From contig JAGVGT010000003.1 of assembly GCA_020056965.1 (NCBI GenBank), positions 1 through 50,580 of the forward strand: 50,580 bases of DNA. Reading direction: 5' to 3'. Numbering within the stretch: position 1 is the first letter of the stretch; each line of letters begins with the position of its first letter. The stretch is from Deltaproteobacteria bacterium (GTDB taxonomy: Bacteria; Desulfobacterota; Desulfobulbia; Desulfobulbales; JAGXFP01). The position numbers and the translations under genes are program-made. This document shows, in pieces, positions 1-9,743 of the stretch. The notes beneath the pieces were generated by a model that was given only the letters and a program-made list of their open reading frames with translations, ran no database searches and was not told the DNA's origin.

Positions 1-894
1 GCCGGCGTTGAGCAGCACCATGTCCAGACAGGGCCCGGCCTCGCCGGCCAGAATCCGCCGCAGATGGGCAGCGGCGGCGGTGGCGTTTCCCTCGCCTTTG
101 ATCTCGGCCAGGGTGGCGCGCTGCAGCCCCACCGACTCCGGGGTGACCCGGTAGGTGCGGAGCTGGCCGTCCGACCATTCGGACACCTCGGTGGCGCCGG
201 TGACGGTCAACTCGTCCAGATTGCCTTCGCCGCAGACCACCAGGGCCCTGCGGGTGCCGAGCTGGCCCAGGACCAGGGCGAGCTTTTCGGTCAACTCCGG
301 GGCAAAGACCCCCATGACCTGGACGTTGGCCCCGGCCGGGTTGGTCAGCGGTCCGAGGATGTTGAAGATGGTGCGGATGCCGATCTCCCGGCGCGGGCCG
401 ATGGCGTGCTTCATCGTCCCATGCAGGGCCGGGGCGAACATGAAGCCGATGCCGACCTCGCGGATGGCCCGGCCTACTTCAGCGGCGCTCAGGGCCAGAT
501 CGACGCCCAGGGCCTCCAGGACATCGGCGCTGCCGCACTGGCTGGAGACCGAGCGGTTGCCGTGTTTGGCCACCGGTACCCCGGCCCCGGCCACCACAAA
601 GGCGGCGGTGGTGGAGACGTTGAAGGTCCCGGAACAGTCGCCGCCGGTGCCGCAGGTATCGACCAGCACCCCGGAGCCGATCCGGGCCTCGACCGGGGTC
701 GCCTTGGCGCGCATGACCCGGGCGGCCCCGGTGATCTCGGCCACCGTCTCGCCCTTCATCCGCAGGCCGGTGATAAAGGCGCCGATCTGGGCCGGGGTGC
801 ACTCGCCGCCCATGATCTCATTCATCACCTCGACCATCTCGGCCTCGTCGAGATCGACGTTGGTGACTACCTTGGCAATGGCTTCCCTGATCAT
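1..894 (-). CDS. trpD: Anthranilate phosphoribosyltransferase, 3' end outside window
   Basis: Transfers the phosphoribosyl group of PRPP to anthranilate, the second step of tryptophan synthesis in the cytoplasm. Reading left from an ATG at 894 the translation begins [10 protein letters not shown] and contains the family signature [14 protein letters not shown], followed by [21 protein letters not shown], which bind PRPP and anthranilate. A TAGGAG ribosome binding site lies upstream of the ATG. 298 codons are visible against about 340 in the family, so roughly the last 40 residues lie beyond base 1. It follows trpG by 12 bases on the same strand and is clearly co-transcribed with trpE and trpG. 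No frameshift is seen in the visible part. Confidence 0.95.
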   Translation of the reverse strand, partial: MIREAIAKVVTNVDLDEAEMVEVMNEIMGGECTPAQIGAFITGLRMKGETVAEITGAARVMRAKATPVEARIGSGVLVDTCGTGGDCSGTFNVSTTAAFVVAGAGVPVAKHGNRSVSSQCGSADVLEALGVDLALSAAEVGRAIREVGIGFMFAPALHGTMKHAIGPRREIGIRTIFNILGPLTNPAGANVQVMGVFAPELTEKLALVLGQLGTRRALVVCGEGNLDELTVTGATEVSEWSDGQLRTYRVTPESVGLQRATLAEIKGEGNATAAAAHLRRILAGEAGPCLDMVLLNAG

Positions 895-906
895 GTTGAT
901 TTTCTC

Positions 907-1494
907 CTATCTCCGCAACATTTCCGGGTAATCCGGGGCAATGAAATTCTTCAACAGCTGGACGCCGTCGGGGGTCATGATCGACTCGGGATGAAATTGC
1001 ACCCCTTCCACCACCAGGGTCTTGTGGCGCAAGCCCATCAGCTCGTCCTGATCGGTGCGGGCGGTGATCTCCAGACAGTCCGGCAGGCTCGCCTGCTCCA
1101 CGACCAGCGAGTGGTAGCGCATGGCCTCGAAGGGGCTGGGCAGCCCGGTAAAGACCCCGCGCCCGTCATGGAAGATCGGGCTGGTCTTGCCGTGCATCAA
1201 GCGGTCGGCCCGCACTACCTTGCCGCCGAAGGCCGCGCCGATGGCCTGGTGGCCCAGACAGACCCCCAGCACCGGGATCTTGCCGGCAAAGTGCTTGATG
1301 GCGGCGATCGAGACCCCGGCCTGGGCCGGGTCGCAGGGGCCGGGCGAGATCAGCAGCCGGTCGGGGTGCAAGGCGGCGATGCCGGCCACGTCGATCTGGT
1401 CGTTGCGGAAGATCTCCATCTTCGCCCCCAAGCCGCCCAGGGTCTGGACGATGTTGTAGGTGAAGGAGTCGTAGTTGTCGATGATGACGATCAT
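907..1494 (-). CDS. trpG: Anthranilate synthase component II (glutamine amidotransferase)
   Basis: Supplies ammonia from glutamine to TrpE for anthranilate synthesis. The 195-residue protein starts [17 protein letters not shown], the typical class I amidotransferase start. It shows the oxyanion/PGP segment [13 protein letters not shown], the nucleophile motif [10 protein letters not shown] and the His-Glu part of the triad in [10 protein letters not shown]. Length is normal for stand-alone TrpG; some organisms share it with PabA of folate synthesis. The start ATG overlaps the trpE stop (ATGA, 1491-1494), indicating translational coupling and equal amounts of the two subunits. Confidence 0.96.
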   Translation of the reverse strand: MIVIIDNYDSFTYNIVQTLGGLGAKMEIFRNDQIDVAGIAALHPDRLLISPGPCDPAQAGVSIAAIKHFAGKIPVLGVCLGHQAIGAAFGGKVVRADRLMHGKTSPIFHDGRGVFTGLPSPFEAMRYHSLVVEQASLPDCLEITARTDQDELMGLRHKTLVVEGVQFHPESIMTPDGVQLLKNFIAPDYPEMLRR

Positions 1495-2972
1495 GGTTTA
1501 CCCCACTTCTCGGCCAGTTCCACGGCCCGCCGGAGGCCCATCGACTTGTTGATGGTCTCCTCGTATTCGCTCTGCGGGTCGGAATCGGCGACGATCCCGG
1601 CCCCGGCCTGGATCCACAGGTCGCGGCCGCGCATGATGAAGGTGCGGATGGTGATGCAGAAATCCAGGTTGCCGGAAAAGCCGAAATAGCCCACCGACCC
1701 GGCGTAGGGGCCGCGCCGTTCCGGCTCCAGCTCCTCGATTATCTCCATGGCCCGGATCTTGGGGGCGCCGCTCACCGTGCCGGCCGGGAAACAGGCGCGG
1801 ATCACGTCGAACTGGTCCAGACCCGGCGCCAACCGGCCATGGACGCCGGAGACGATGTGCATCACATGGCTGTAGCGTTCGATCACCATCAGGTCGCGGG
1901 TTTCGACCTGGCCGTGTACCGCCACCCGCCCCACGTCGTTGCGGCCCAGATCGACCAGCATCAGGTGTTCGGCCCGTTCCTTGGGATCGGCCAGCAGTTC
2001 GCGCTCCAGGGCCAAATCCTCCTCCGGGGTCTGGCCGCGCCGCCGGGTGCCGGCAATGGGCCGCAGCTCGATCTCGCCCTGCTCCAACCGGACCAGGATC
2101 TCCGGCGAAGAGCCGATATGGACCAGATCGCCCTGCTTGAGATAGAAGAGATAGGGGCTGGGATTGATGTGGCGCAAAGCCCGGTAGAGCTGGAAGGGGG
2201 TCAGATCGGTTTCGGTGTGGAAGCGCTGCGAGAGCACGACCTGGATGATATCGCCGGCCAGGATATATTCCTTGGCCTTGGCGACCATGGTCCGGAAATC
2301 CGGCTCGCTCATATTGGCGGTGAATTGGTGCGCCACTTCCTCGGCCGGGGCCGGGGGCTGGGGCAGATATTCCCGCAGCCGCGCCACCACGCCATCGATC
2401 CGGGCCACGGCCTCTGCGTACTGCTCGGCCAGGGGGCGGGCCCGGTCCACCTCCACGCAGTTGACGATGGTCAAGACCTGCTTGAGGTTGTCGTAGATCA
2501 GGACCAGGCGGGGGATCATGAAGGAGCTGTCGGGGAAACCGGCCAAGGGCGGATTGATTTCCGGCAACCGCTCCATGAAGCGCACCATGTCGTAGCCGAG
2601 AAAGCCCACCGCCCCGCCGAAGAATCTGGGCAGGTAGGCGGATTGGCCGTTGACCCGGAAGGAGGCGAGCAGATCGCGGAGCAGGTCGAGGGGGTTGCCG
2701 GTCGTCTCGCTGGCGACCCCGGCCCGGGTCAGCGAAACTTTCTCGCCCCGGCTCTCGAAGATCACCAGGGGATCGTAGCCGACGAAGGAATAACGGCCCC
2801 ATTTTTCGCCACCCTCAAGACTCTCGAAGAGAAAGGCGTGCGATTGATCGCCGGCCAGCTTGGCGAAGATGGTCAAGGGGGTGTCGAGATCGGCGATGAC
2901 CTCGCGGTGGACCGGGATCAGACCAGCCTCACCAGCCAGATCGGCGAAGACGCTCAGGGACGGCTGATGCAT
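1491..2972 (-). CDS. trpE: Anthranilate synthase component I
   Basis: Converts chorismate to anthranilate with ammonia from TrpG, the first committed step to tryptophan. The protein has the N-terminal feedback-inhibition region ([19 protein letters not shown], like the LLES motif that binds tryptophan) and the C-terminal chorismate-binding core ([37 protein letters not shown]). The reading frame opens at 2990, but the ATG at 2972 has a GGAG five bases upstream and the one at 2990 has none, so 2972 is preferred (493 residues). A terminator separates it from rpsT upstream. No Trp-rich leader peptide was found in that gap, so the mode of regulation is not visible. Confidence 0.95.
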   Translation of the reverse strand: MHQPSLSVFADLAGEAGLIPVHREVIADLDTPLTIFAKLAGDQSHAFLFESLEGGEKWGRYSFVGYDPLVIFESRGEKVSLTRAGVASETTGNPLDLLRDLLASFRVNGQSAYLPRFFGGAVGFLGYDMVRFMERLPEINPPLAGFPDSSFMIPRLVLIYDNLKQVLTIVNCVEVDRARPLAEQYAEAVARIDGVVARLREYLPQPPAPAEEVAHQFTANMSEPDFRTMVAKAKEYILAGDIIQVVLSQRFHTETDLTPFQLYRALRHINPSPYLFYLKQGDLVHIGSSPEILVRLEQGEIELRPIAGTRRRGQTPEEDLALERELLADPKERAEHLMLVDLGRNDVGRVAVHGQVETRDLMVIERYSHVMHIVSGVHGRLAPGLDQFDVIRACFPAGTVSGAPKIRAMEIIEELEPERRGPYAGSVGYFGFSGNLDFCITIRTFIMRGRDLWIQAGAGIVADSDPQSEYEETINKSMGLRRAVELAEKWGKP

Positions 2973-3012
2973 AAGGTCTCCACGGGACATTGGAAAAAAT
3001 AGCTACGACAAC

Positions 3013-3055
3013 AAAAAAGCCACGGAGCACCCAAATCGGGCCCCATGGCTTTTTT
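3013..3055 (-). terminator. Rho-independent terminator between rpsT and trpE
   Basis: Arms AAAAAAGCCACGG (3013-3025) and CCATGGCTTTTTT (3043-3055) pair with one wobble, giving a GC stem ending in a T run in either direction. On the minus strand it ends the rpsT message; it also lies just upstream of trpE, so it could act as an attenuator, although no leader peptide supports that. Confidence 0.75.
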
Positions 3056-3161
3056 AACTTGGCGGAATCGGTGCATGACCTCGATCATCACATAATCCGT
3101 CCGCGCACCGGACCGGCAGCTTTGACGCCCACCGGGACGGAGATCATCTCTCCGCCAGGAA

Positions 3162-3437
3162 TTACTGGGCGGCGTTCAGGGCATTGACCTTGCGGGTCAA
3201 CCGGGAAATCTTCCGGGCGGCGTTACGCTTGTGGATGGTCCCCTTGACTCCGGCCCGGCTCAGCATGGAGCTGGCCGCCTTCAGGGCCGAGCGCAGGGCC
3301 TCAGGGTCGCTGTTCTGCTCGATGGCCTGATGAACACCCTTGACGGCATTCTTGACCTGGGTCTTGACCACCCGGTTGCGTAAGCGACGCTCAAGACTCT
3401 GACGATGCCGTTTCAATGCTGACTTATGATTAGCCAA
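3162..3437 (-). CDS. rpsT: 30S ribosomal protein S20
   Basis: Primary-binding protein of the small ribosomal subunit that contacts the 5' and 3' minor domains of 16S rRNA. The 91-residue, Lys/Arg-rich product begins MANHKSALKRHRQ and contains SMLSRAGVKGTIHKRNAARK, both diagnostic of S20. The start codon is TTG at 3437 behind a GCAGGAGGCC ribosome binding site. A UUG start is also used by E. coli rpsT, where it is part of autoregulation; whether that holds here is inference. It is a single-gene unit with its own promoter (3550-3578) and terminator (3013-3055). Confidence 0.97.
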   Translation of the reverse strand: MANHKSALKRHRQSLERRLRNRVVKTQVKNAVKGVHQAIEQNSDPEALRSALKAASSMLSRAGVKGTIHKRNAARKISRLTRKVNALNAAQ

Positions 3438-3549
3438 TTTGGCCTCCTGCGTTATTAAGTGATAATTTCAAAAAAGTGACCACGGAGCCTACCTTGGAAA
3501 TCCCGACCGGCACCGTGAAAATTATTTGCTACCCCTGTGAAAGAAGGCG

Positions 3550-3578
3550 AGAATAAATAAATCAGCGGAAAATGTCAA
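3550..3578 (-). promoter_or_regulatory. Sigma-70 promoter for rpsT
   Basis: On the minus strand TTGACA (3578-3573), a 17-base spacer and TATTCT (3555-3550) form a near-consensus promoter about 110 bases upstream of the rpsT TTG start. The surrounding gap 3438-3810 is AT-rich and has no credible gene. Confidence 0.75.
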
Positions 3579-3684
3579 GCAGCTAAAAAGCGGATTGTTT
3601 TTTTACCACTCCGGACAAACCGCAACAGACTTCCTCAAAAGCCCCCGTTATGGCAATTTATTTTTATAAATCAGCAGTTTATCC

Positions 3685-3714
3685 TTGCCCTGTAAACTTT
3701 GCATGGTTTATAAA
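3685..3714 (+). promoter_or_regulatory. Probable promoter of the cdaA-cdaR-glmM operon
   Basis: TTGCCC (3685-3690), an 18-base spacer and TATAAA (3709-3714) lie about 95 bases upstream of cdaA, in the AT-rich gap between the divergent rpsT and cdaA. The match to the -35 consensus is only moderate. Confidence 0.5.
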
Positions 3715-3810
3715 ACATTTGACACCTCGCCGTACCGGCGACCATTCCCGGCCATCCTCCACGGCAGCGAGGTTTACCCTAAAACCAGTTGCCGACCGCC
3801 ACAAAAATAG

Positions 3811-4602
3811 ATGCTTGAACTCTTAAAATCCCTCCGCCCTCAGGATTTCATCGATATCCTGATCGTTTGGTTCATCATCTATCGGGTCATGCTGATCATT
3901 CGAGGGACCCGGGCGGCCCAGATGCTGGTCGGCATCGTCGTCATCATCGCCGCCTATTTTGCGGCCCGGCAATTCGAACTACTTACCCTCTACTGGCTGC
4001 TCAGCACCTTCCTCAGTTCCTTCTTCCTGATCGTCATCATCGTCTTCCAGCGCGACATCCGGCGGGCCCTGACCCAGGTGGGCCGCACCCCCTTCAGCCG
4101 GGGTTCCGAGGAGATGGTCCATTCCATCGATGAACTGATCGGGGCCGCCACTGTCATGGCCAGGAAGCGGATCGGCGCCCTGATCATCCTGGAACGGGAA
4201 ACCGGACTCAAAGACTATATCGAGGCCGGCCACGACATCGATGCCCATCTGAGCCGAGAGCTCTTGATCAGCCTGTTTCTGCACGAATCGCCCCTGCACG
4301 ATGGCGGGGTGATCATCCGCCGGGGCCGCATCCTTACCGCCGGCTGCGTCTTGCCATTGACCAAGAATCCTTACATCAGCAAGCGCTTGGGGACCAGGCA
4401 CCGGGCGGCCATCGGCCTGTCCGAGGAGACCGACGCCGTGATCATCGTCGTCTCGGAAGAGCGGGGAAAAATCTCTCTGGTCCAGCACGGGGCCATCACC
4501 GCGGATCTCGACGAAACGGCGGTCCGCAACCGCTTGGAGGCGATTTTCGTACCGCATGAAGACCAGGTAAATATATGGAAAAACTGGCTAGGCAAGCCAT
4601 AG
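3811..4602 (+). CDS. cdaA: Membrane diadenylate cyclase CdaA (DacA)
   Basis: Condenses two ATP into cyclic di-AMP, a messenger that controls potassium and osmotic balance and cell-wall homeostasis. The 263-residue protein has three N-terminal membrane helices (about 13-31, 37-54, 57-79) and a DAC domain with the catalytic DGG (164-166, in LHDGGVIIRRG) and the RHR signature (GTRHRAAIGLSEETDA, 194-209). This is the complete CdaA architecture. No strong ribosome binding site precedes the ATG. It overlaps cdaR by 28 bases and is followed by glmM, the conserved cdaA-cdaR-glmM order; in Firmicutes CdaR and GlmM both modulate CdaA. Potassium transport genes 27-40 kb away in this window may be targets. 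Confidence 0.95.
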   Translation: MLELLKSLRPQDFIDILIVWFIIYRVMLIIRGTRAAQMLVGIVVIIAAYFAARQFELLTLYWLLSTFLSSFFLIVIIVFQRDIRRALTQVGRTPFSRGSEEMVHSIDELIGAATVMARKRIGALIILERETGLKDYIEAGHDIDAHLSRELLISLFLHESPLHDGGVIIRRGRILTAGCVLPLTKNPYISKRLGTRHRAAIGLSEETDAVIIVVSEERGKISLVQHGAITADLDETAVRNRLEAIFVPHEDQVNIWKNWLGKP

Positions 4603-5603
4603 TCCGCTACCGCTGGTTCCGGGGCCAGAAGTGGGCCAAGGACTGGGGTCCCAAGGTTCTCGCCCTGCTGTTCGCGGTGCTGATGTGGTACTTCGTGGTC
4701 GGCGAGGACAAGGTGGACATGACCGTTTACGTGCCCATCGAGATCACCAACCTGCCCCAGAACCTGATCATCGCCAACCAGTATAAGAAACAACTGGAAG
4801 TGGTGGTCAGCGGCCCCCGGGGCTTGGTGCGGACCATCAGCAACCAGCGGATCAGCCGGTCCATCGACCTTGCCGAGGCCCGGCCCGGCACCCAGATCTT
4901 CCAGAACAAACCGGAGAGCATCAAGTTCCCGCGCGGTATTATCATCCAGCGGATCCAGCCGGCCAACATCACCCTGACCATTGACAACCTGCTGGAACGG
5001 GAGTTGCCGATCAAGGCCGTGGTCACCGGCGAACCGGCCGTCGGCTTCCGGGTGGTCGCGATTACTACCAAACCGCCTTCCATCAGCCTCAAAGCGCCGA
5101 TGGAGGCCCTCAAGGTCACCGACTACCTTTCCACCAAAACGGTGGACCTCACCGGGATCACGGCCAGCATCAGCAAGCAGGTAGATCTGGACGTCATTCC
5201 AGAAATCGAGGAACTGGTTGGGGAATCGGTCATCACCGTCAATGTCACGGTCAAGGAGAAGATGATCCCCCGTGAGTTTGTCGGCATCCCCATAGAGTTC
5301 ATCCATGCCGGCAAGTATTTTGCTTACCGGCTCAGCAACCGGCAGGTGACGGTCAAGGCCGAATTGCCTTACCGGCTCTCCCAGACCCGAACCAAGATCC
5401 CCCGGGTCACCGCCACGGTGGATGCCGGCAGTCTGCCGCCCGGCAAGCATGAGCTGCCGGTGACGGTCATCCCTGATACCCCGGGGGTAACGGTCACCGA
5501 GGTCATCCCGCCCACCATCACCGTCACCATCAGCCCCTCCGGGCCAGTGCTCAAACGCAAGACCGCACCGGCCGTGGAGATGATTCAGGAGGAAAAATCG
5601 TGA
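4575..5603 (+). CDS. cdaR: YbbR-domain protein CdaR, regulator of diadenylate cyclase
   Basis: Membrane-anchored extracytoplasmic protein that modulates CdaA in characterised systems. The 342 residues comprise a short basic cytoplasmic end, one membrane helix (about 28-44, [17 protein letters not shown]) and about 300 residues of repeated beta-rich YbbR units, seen as recurring patterns such as [16 protein letters not shown] and [17 protein letters not shown]. It starts inside cdaA (28-base overlap) and its stop overlaps the GTG of glmM (GTGA, 5600-5603), so all three are translationally coupled. The assignment rests on these repeats plus the operon. Confidence 0.9.
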   Translation: MEKLARQAIVRYRWFRGQKWAKDWGPKVLALLFAVLMWYFVVGEDKVDMTVYVPIEITNLPQNLIIANQYKKQLEVVVSGPRGLVRTISNQRISRSIDLAEARPGTQIFQNKPESIKFPRGIIIQRIQPANITLTIDNLLERELPIKAVVTGEPAVGFRVVAITTKPPSISLKAPMEALKVTDYLSTKTVDLTGITASISKQVDLDVIPEIEELVGESVITVNVTVKEKMIPREFVGIPIEFIHAGKYFAYRLSNRQVTVKAELPYRLSQTRTKIPRVTATVDAGSLPPGKHELPVTVIPDTPGVTVTEVIPPTITVTISPSGPVLKRKTAPAVEMIQEEKS

Positions 5604-6952
5604 GACGCCTGTTCGGCACCGACGGGGTGCGCGGGGTGGCCAACGTCCATCCGATGACCACCGAGATCGCCATGCAGATCGGCCGGGGCTTGGCCTACCT
5701 GGTCAAGGACATGAAGCTCGACCACCGGATCGTCATCGGCAAGGACACCCGGCTCTCCGGTTACATGCTCGAAAACGCCCTGGCCTCGGGGATCTGTTCC
5801 ATGGGGGTCGATGTCCTGCTGGTCGGCCCCCTGCCCACCCCCGGCATCGCCTTCATCACCACCTCGATGCGGGCCGACGCCGGGGTGGTGATCTCCGCCT
5901 CGCACAACCCCTTCCAGGACAACGGCATCAAGATCTTCGCCCGGGACGGCTTCAAGCTCCCGGACCGGCTGGAACTGGAGATCGAGGAACTGATCTCCTC
6001 CGACCGGATCGACGCCCTGCGGCCGGTGGCTGAAGAGGTCGGCAAGGCCTTCCGGCTCGACGACGCCAAGGGCCGCTACATCGTCTTTCTCAAGAACACC
6101 TTTCCCCGCCAGTACAGCCTGGACGGCTTCCATATCGTCCTCGATTGCGCCCACGGCGCCACTTACGGGGTCGCCCCCCACGTCTTCGAGGAGCTTGGGG
6201 CGCAGGTCACCGCCCTGGGGGTCTCGCCCAACGGCCGCAACATCAACCATGAGTGCGGCGCCCTCCATCCCGGCTTGATGGCCGCCAAGGTCCGGGAATT
6301 GGGGGCCGATATCGGCATCGCCCTGGACGGCGATGGCGACCGGCTGATCGTCTCCGACGAGCAAGGCAACATCGTCGACGGCGACCACATCATGGCGATC
6401 TGCGCCGCGGAAATGATCACCCAAAAACAGCTGCGCAAAAAAACCCTGGTGGCCACGGTGATGAGCAACCTGGGGCTGGAAATTGCCATGAAACGGCTGG
6501 GCGGCAAGCTGATCCGGGCCGGGGTCGGTGATCGTTACGTGGTGGAAGAGATGCGGCGGGGCGGCTACAATTTCGGGGGCGAACAGTCGGGCCATTTGAT
6601 CTTTCTCGACCACAACACCACCGGCGACGGCATCCTTGCCGCCCTGCAGCTCCTGGCCATCATGATCAGGCGTGATCAGCCCCTTTCCGAACTGGCCAGG
6701 GTAATGGAGTCCTGCCCCCAGGTCTTGAAGAATGTCCGCACCACTCGCAAGCTCAAGCTTGATGAGATCGGCGGCTTCTCCGCGAAGGTCGCCGCCCTGG
6801 AAGAACAGCTCGGCGCTACCGGCCGGATTCTGGTCCGCCCTTCCGGCACCGAGCCGGTGATCCGGGTGATGGCCGAAGGCGCTGACCTCCGGCAAATCGA
6901 GGCCATGGCCGATGAACTGTGCGAGCTGATCGCCAGAGCCGATTGTCATTAG
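5600..6952 (+). CDS. glmM: Phosphoglucosamine mutase
   Basis: Interconverts glucosamine-6-phosphate and glucosamine-1-phosphate on the route to UDP-GlcNAc, peptidoglycan and LPS. The 450-residue protein begins [15 protein letters not shown], carries the phospho-serine loop [17 protein letters not shown] (catalytic Ser about 101), the metal loop [10 protein letters not shown], the sugar loop [10 protein letters not shown] and the phosphate-binding end [12 protein letters not shown]. All four landmarks of the alpha-D-phosphohexomutase family are intact and spaced normally. The start is GTG, preceded by AGGAGG within the cdaR end. Confidence 0.97.
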   Translation: MRRLFGTDGVRGVANVHPMTTEIAMQIGRGLAYLVKDMKLDHRIVIGKDTRLSGYMLENALASGICSMGVDVLLVGPLPTPGIAFITTSMRADAGVVISASHNPFQDNGIKIFARDGFKLPDRLELEIEELISSDRIDALRPVAEEVGKAFRLDDAKGRYIVFLKNTFPRQYSLDGFHIVLDCAHGATYGVAPHVFEELGAQVTALGVSPNGRNINHECGALHPGLMAAKVRELGADIGIALDGDGDRLIVSDEQGNIVDGDHIMAICAAEMITQKQLRKKTLVATVMSNLGLEIAMKRLGGKLIRAGVGDRYVVEEMRRGGYNFGGEQSGHLIFLDHNTTGDGILAALQLLAIMIRRDQPLSELARVMESCPQVLKNVRTTRKLKLDEIGGFSAKVAALEEQLGATGRILVRPSGTEPVIRVMAEGADLRQIEAMADELCELIARADCH

Positions 6953-6977
6953 GCTAAAGGTTAACGGCCAACCAATA

Positions 6978-7709
6978 ATGAAGCTCCGCCTGGACCGACT
7001 CCTGCAGTTGCGCGACCTTGCCCTCACCCGCCAGAAGGCCCAGGCCCTGATCGCGGCCGGCCAGGTCCGCGTCAATGACCAGCTGGCCGACAAGGCCGGC
7101 AGCCTCTTTCCCGAGGATTGCCGGATCGAGATCAAGGGCAACGACTGCCCCTACGTCAGCCGGGGCGGGCTGAAACTGGCCGGCGGTCTGGATTATTTCA
7201 CCATCGATCCGACCGGCCTGGTCTGCGGGGATATCGGCGCCTCCACCGGCGGGTTCAGCGATTGCCTCTTGCAGCGCGGGGCCGCCAAGGTTTACGCCAT
7301 CGATGTTGGCTACGGTCAGCTGGCCTGGAAGCTCCGTAGCGACCCCCGGGTGGTGGTGATGGAGCGGACCAACGCCCGCCACCTCACCCCGGCCGACCTG
7401 CCTGAACCCTTCGACCTGGCGGTGATCGACGCCTCCTTCATCTCCTTGGATATCCTGCTTAAACCGGTCATGGCCCTGGTCCGACCGGGCGGCGGAATCC
7501 TCGCCCTGATCAAGCCCCAGTTCGAGGTGGGCAAGGGCCAGGTCGGCAAGGGCGGCGTGGTCCGCGACCCGGAACTGCACGAAGCCGCCATTGCCAAAAT
7601 TGAGGCTTACGGCCTTGGTCTTGGTCTCGTCAGCCACGGCCACTGCCCCTCATCGCTCCTCGGTCCCAAGGGCAACCGGGAATTCCTTAGTTACTTTACC
7701 CTTCCGTAA
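6978..7709 (+). CDS. tlyA: TlyA-family rRNA 2'-O-methyltransferase (hemolysin A family)
   Basis: Predicted SAM-dependent cytidine 2'-O-methyltransferase of rRNA, as shown for mycobacterial TlyA. The 243-residue protein has an N-terminal S4 RNA-binding domain (about 1-60, RLDRLLQLRDLALTRQKAQ) and an FtsJ/RrmJ-like Rossmann domain with the SAM loop GDIGASTGGFSDCLLQRGA and IKPQFEVGKGQVGKGGVV near the C-terminus. It lies 25 bases after glmM on the same strand and may be the last gene of that operon. The 3' end of this gene recurs as a decayed copy at 11888-12066, beyond the cytochrome cluster. Confidence 0.93.
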   Translation: MKLRLDRLLQLRDLALTRQKAQALIAAGQVRVNDQLADKAGSLFPEDCRIEIKGNDCPYVSRGGLKLAGGLDYFTIDPTGLVCGDIGASTGGFSDCLLQRGAAKVYAIDVGYGQLAWKLRSDPRVVVMERTNARHLTPADLPEPFDLAVIDASFISLDILLKPVMALVRPGGGILALIKPQFEVGKGQVGKGGVVRDPELHEAAIAKIEAYGLGLGLVSHGHCPSSLLGPKGNREFLSYFTLP

Positions 7710-7759
7710 CCGCCGCCATCTCCGGCCCGGCCCCATCCGTCCCGCTCCAGGCACCGACA

Positions 7760-7793
7760 TAAAAAAAGCCGGGTTCGTTTCCGAACCCGGCTT
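7760..7793 (-). terminator. Terminator of the porin-cytochrome operon
   Basis: Perfect 12-bp arms AAGCCGGGTTCG (7766-7777) and CGAACCCGGCTT (7782-7793) with a 4-base loop. On the minus strand the stem is followed by a run of seven T, about 45 bases after the stop of the large cytochrome gene. Confidence 0.85.
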
Positions 7794-7838
7794 AGGCAAA
7801 GCTGGTATATCAATCAGATATAGATCCGACCGGCATTA

Positions 7839-9725
7839 CTACCAGGTCTTGTCCCCATGACAGGTGGTCTTGCAGGTGGTGCCGTCGTAGCTGGTCACGC
7901 TGGTGCTGCCGCCACCCACCGTATTCCTGGGGACAAGTTCAAAGGCCTGGGTAGCCAAACCACTCCAATGGGTCGGTCCGACCCCGCCGACGCCACTCTG
8001 CAGGACCGTGGGGTTATGGCAATCCACACACAGCTTGTTCTCTTCAGCGATATGCCTGGTGTGCCGTCCGGAAGAAAAACCGTTGTACTCGGCGGTCCCG
8101 GAGACATGGCAACTCAAACAGTAGGTATTGTTGACGGTCGGGGCTGTGCCCGGCAAGGCGCCGCCATACCAGTTCGGGGTGGTGATGCCGCCATGGCAGC
8201 TGATCTTGGCGCAGGTGTGGGCCGCCACGCTGTAGGTAGCCGCTCCGCTCTTGGCATTGTAGGCCGCCAGGGTGCTGACCTCCGCCGGGTAGTTGGGGGT
8301 GGTTTGATTGACCCGATCATAATGGGTCAACGAATTGCTCCCGCCCCCCTGGTGACAGGCCGTGCAATCGGTGGTGGCGGCGGTGAAGCCGGAGTGGCCG
8401 GCATGGGTTCCGGCCCGGTTGGGCTGGGTTGCCGCCGGAGTTACACTGTCCGGGGGATAACTGTGACAGGAAGGACAACCGGTATTGGTCAAATCCATCT
8501 TAGGGGCCACGTTATGGCAGCCCTGACAAGGCGGATCGATCCCCCCGCCGGTCTGGGTATGACAGCCGACACAGTTGAGGGGGCCGTTGACCGCTTGGGT
8601 GGCGTGTTGGGATAAGAGTAACCAGTTATCGCCGACCGCGTGCGGCGCCGCTCCGACCCCGTAGTCGCCGAAGGCGACCGGCAGAGTTGAATCGCTGAGA
8701 CGGTGCGCGGTATCGTTGAGATGGCAGGCCAGGTCGCAGCCGAAATTGGTGGAGTTGTAGCGGGTTCCACCGTTCAACCCCGAACCATTGCTCGGATCAA
8801 GGGCGGATGGCCCGTTCATATTGATCTTGCCGTCCCAGTGATCGCCAATGGCATCGGTGCTTTTGTTGAAGGCCAGATAATTCGCCGAGGGGTTGAGCTT
8901 GCCGGTAAGTCCGGTTGGCCCGGCGCCGCTGATTTTAACCCCGTGACAGGTGGCGCACTGGTCATGACCGGCGTTTGCCACCACGGTCCTATGATTGACC
9001 AAGGTGCCGCCGGCGGCGGTGATCAACGGCTCGACCGTTACCCCATCCGGCGGGAACCCGTGACAGGAGGTACAGTTAAGGGTGAAATCGGTGGTTTCGG
9101 CATGACAGTCTTGGCAGCTGACCGCGCCGGCTACGCCGCCAACCCCGTTAAGGGCGGCCCCGTGGCACAAGGTGCAGGCGGCCTGGATATTCTGGGCCGA
9201 ATAATGGAAGGTGCTGTTCGGCGGCGGCCCGGCCCAGCTGGCCGGATGGGCTTGATTGACGCCGTGGCACTGTTCGCAGCCGTTGCCCGGAGACGCCGAT
9301 GCCAACGGGTTGTTGATGCCGACATTGAAGCGGGGGTTGCTGCCCGGTCCACCCGCGGGATTGCTGGAATGGCAGGCCTGGCAGAAGGTCAAATCGGCTT
9401 TGGCGATCTTGCCGTGGACGCTTCCCAGCAGGAAGGAGCCATCCAGGGGGTGCGGGGCCTGCCCGGGTCCATCGGCATGACAAAATCGGCCGTCGAAACT
9501 GACCGAAAAACAGCCGGGCGGCGCAATCGGTCCGGGCAGGTTCTTGACCACATGGCAACCGCCGCATTCAGTGGCAAAGACCGTACTGGTCGTGGTCGCC
9601 CGGTGCAGTAGATACCAGTTGGTCGGGTGGATCTGCGCGGGGGCCTCCGGATTACTGCTCGAACAGCCGCTCACCAACGTGATCACGGCAAGGCTCAACA
9701 GGGAACAACAAAGCAATTTGCGCAT
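7839..9725 (-). CDS. Large multiheme c-type cytochrome lipoprotein
   Basis: Probable outer-membrane, surface or periplasm-facing cytochrome for long-range electron transfer. The 628-residue product has a lipoprotein signal peptide (LVSGC, lipidated Cys about 21). It has 13 canonical CXXCH motifs (CGGCH, CQACH, CEQCH, CTLCH, CQDCH, CTSCH, CATCH, CVGCH, CQGCH, CPSCH, CTACH, CLSCH, CVDCH). It also has variants: two CX3CH (CDLACH, CKTTCH), one CX4CH (CAKISCH) and a CX9CH, so 13 to 17 hemes are possible. The sequence between motifs is low-complexity Gly/Pro/Asn, as in Geobacter-type cytochromes. The start ATG follows GGAGAGGAA. It is last in a three-gene unit after a pentaheme lipoprotein and a beta-barrel, which suggests an electron conduit across the outer membrane. 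The electron acceptor cannot be read from sequence. Confidence 0.9.
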   Translation of the reverse strand: MRKLLCCSLLSLAVITLVSGCSSSNPEAPAQIHPTNWYLLHRATTTSTVFATECGGCHVVKNLPGPIAPPGCFSVSFDGRFCHADGPGQAPHPLDGSFLLGSVHGKIAKADLTFCQACHSSNPAGGPGSNPRFNVGINNPLASASPGNGCEQCHGVNQAHPASWAGPPPNSTFHYSAQNIQAACTLCHGAALNGVGGVAGAVSCQDCHAETTDFTLNCTSCHGFPPDGVTVEPLITAAGGTLVNHRTVVANAGHDQCATCHGVKISGAGPTGLTGKLNPSANYLAFNKSTDAIGDHWDGKINMNGPSALDPSNGSGLNGGTRYNSTNFGCDLACHLNDTAHRLSDSTLPVAFGDYGVGAAPHAVGDNWLLLSQHATQAVNGPLNCVGCHTQTGGGIDPPCQGCHNVAPKMDLTNTGCPSCHSYPPDSVTPAATQPNRAGTHAGHSGFTAATTDCTACHQGGGSNSLTHYDRVNQTTPNYPAEVSTLAAYNAKSGAATYSVAAHTCAKISCHGGITTPNWYGGALPGTAPTVNNTYCLSCHVSGTAEYNGFSSGRHTRHIAEENKLCVDCHNPTVLQSGVGGVGPTHWSGLATQAFELVPRNTVGGGSTSVTSYDGTTCKTTCHGDKTW

Positions 9726-9743
9726 CTCGATTCCTCTCCTTGA

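Noticed and set aside
64-1689. 541-codon plus-strand open frame opposite trpD-trpG-trpE
   Set aside because: Antisense shadow in high-GC DNA; low-complexity Gly/Asp/His-rich translation with no domain, while the minus strand encodes recognisable Trp enzymes.
2990-3160. Possible trp leader peptide and attenuator between rpsT and trpE
   Set aside because: A terminator is present, but the short frames on the minus strand in the gap have no run of Trp codons, so attenuation cannot be claimed.
5585-7141. 518-codon minus-strand frame opposite glmM and tlyA
   Set aside because: Shadow of GlmM; composition is Gly/Asp/Gln-rich and no ribosome binding site or motif is seen.
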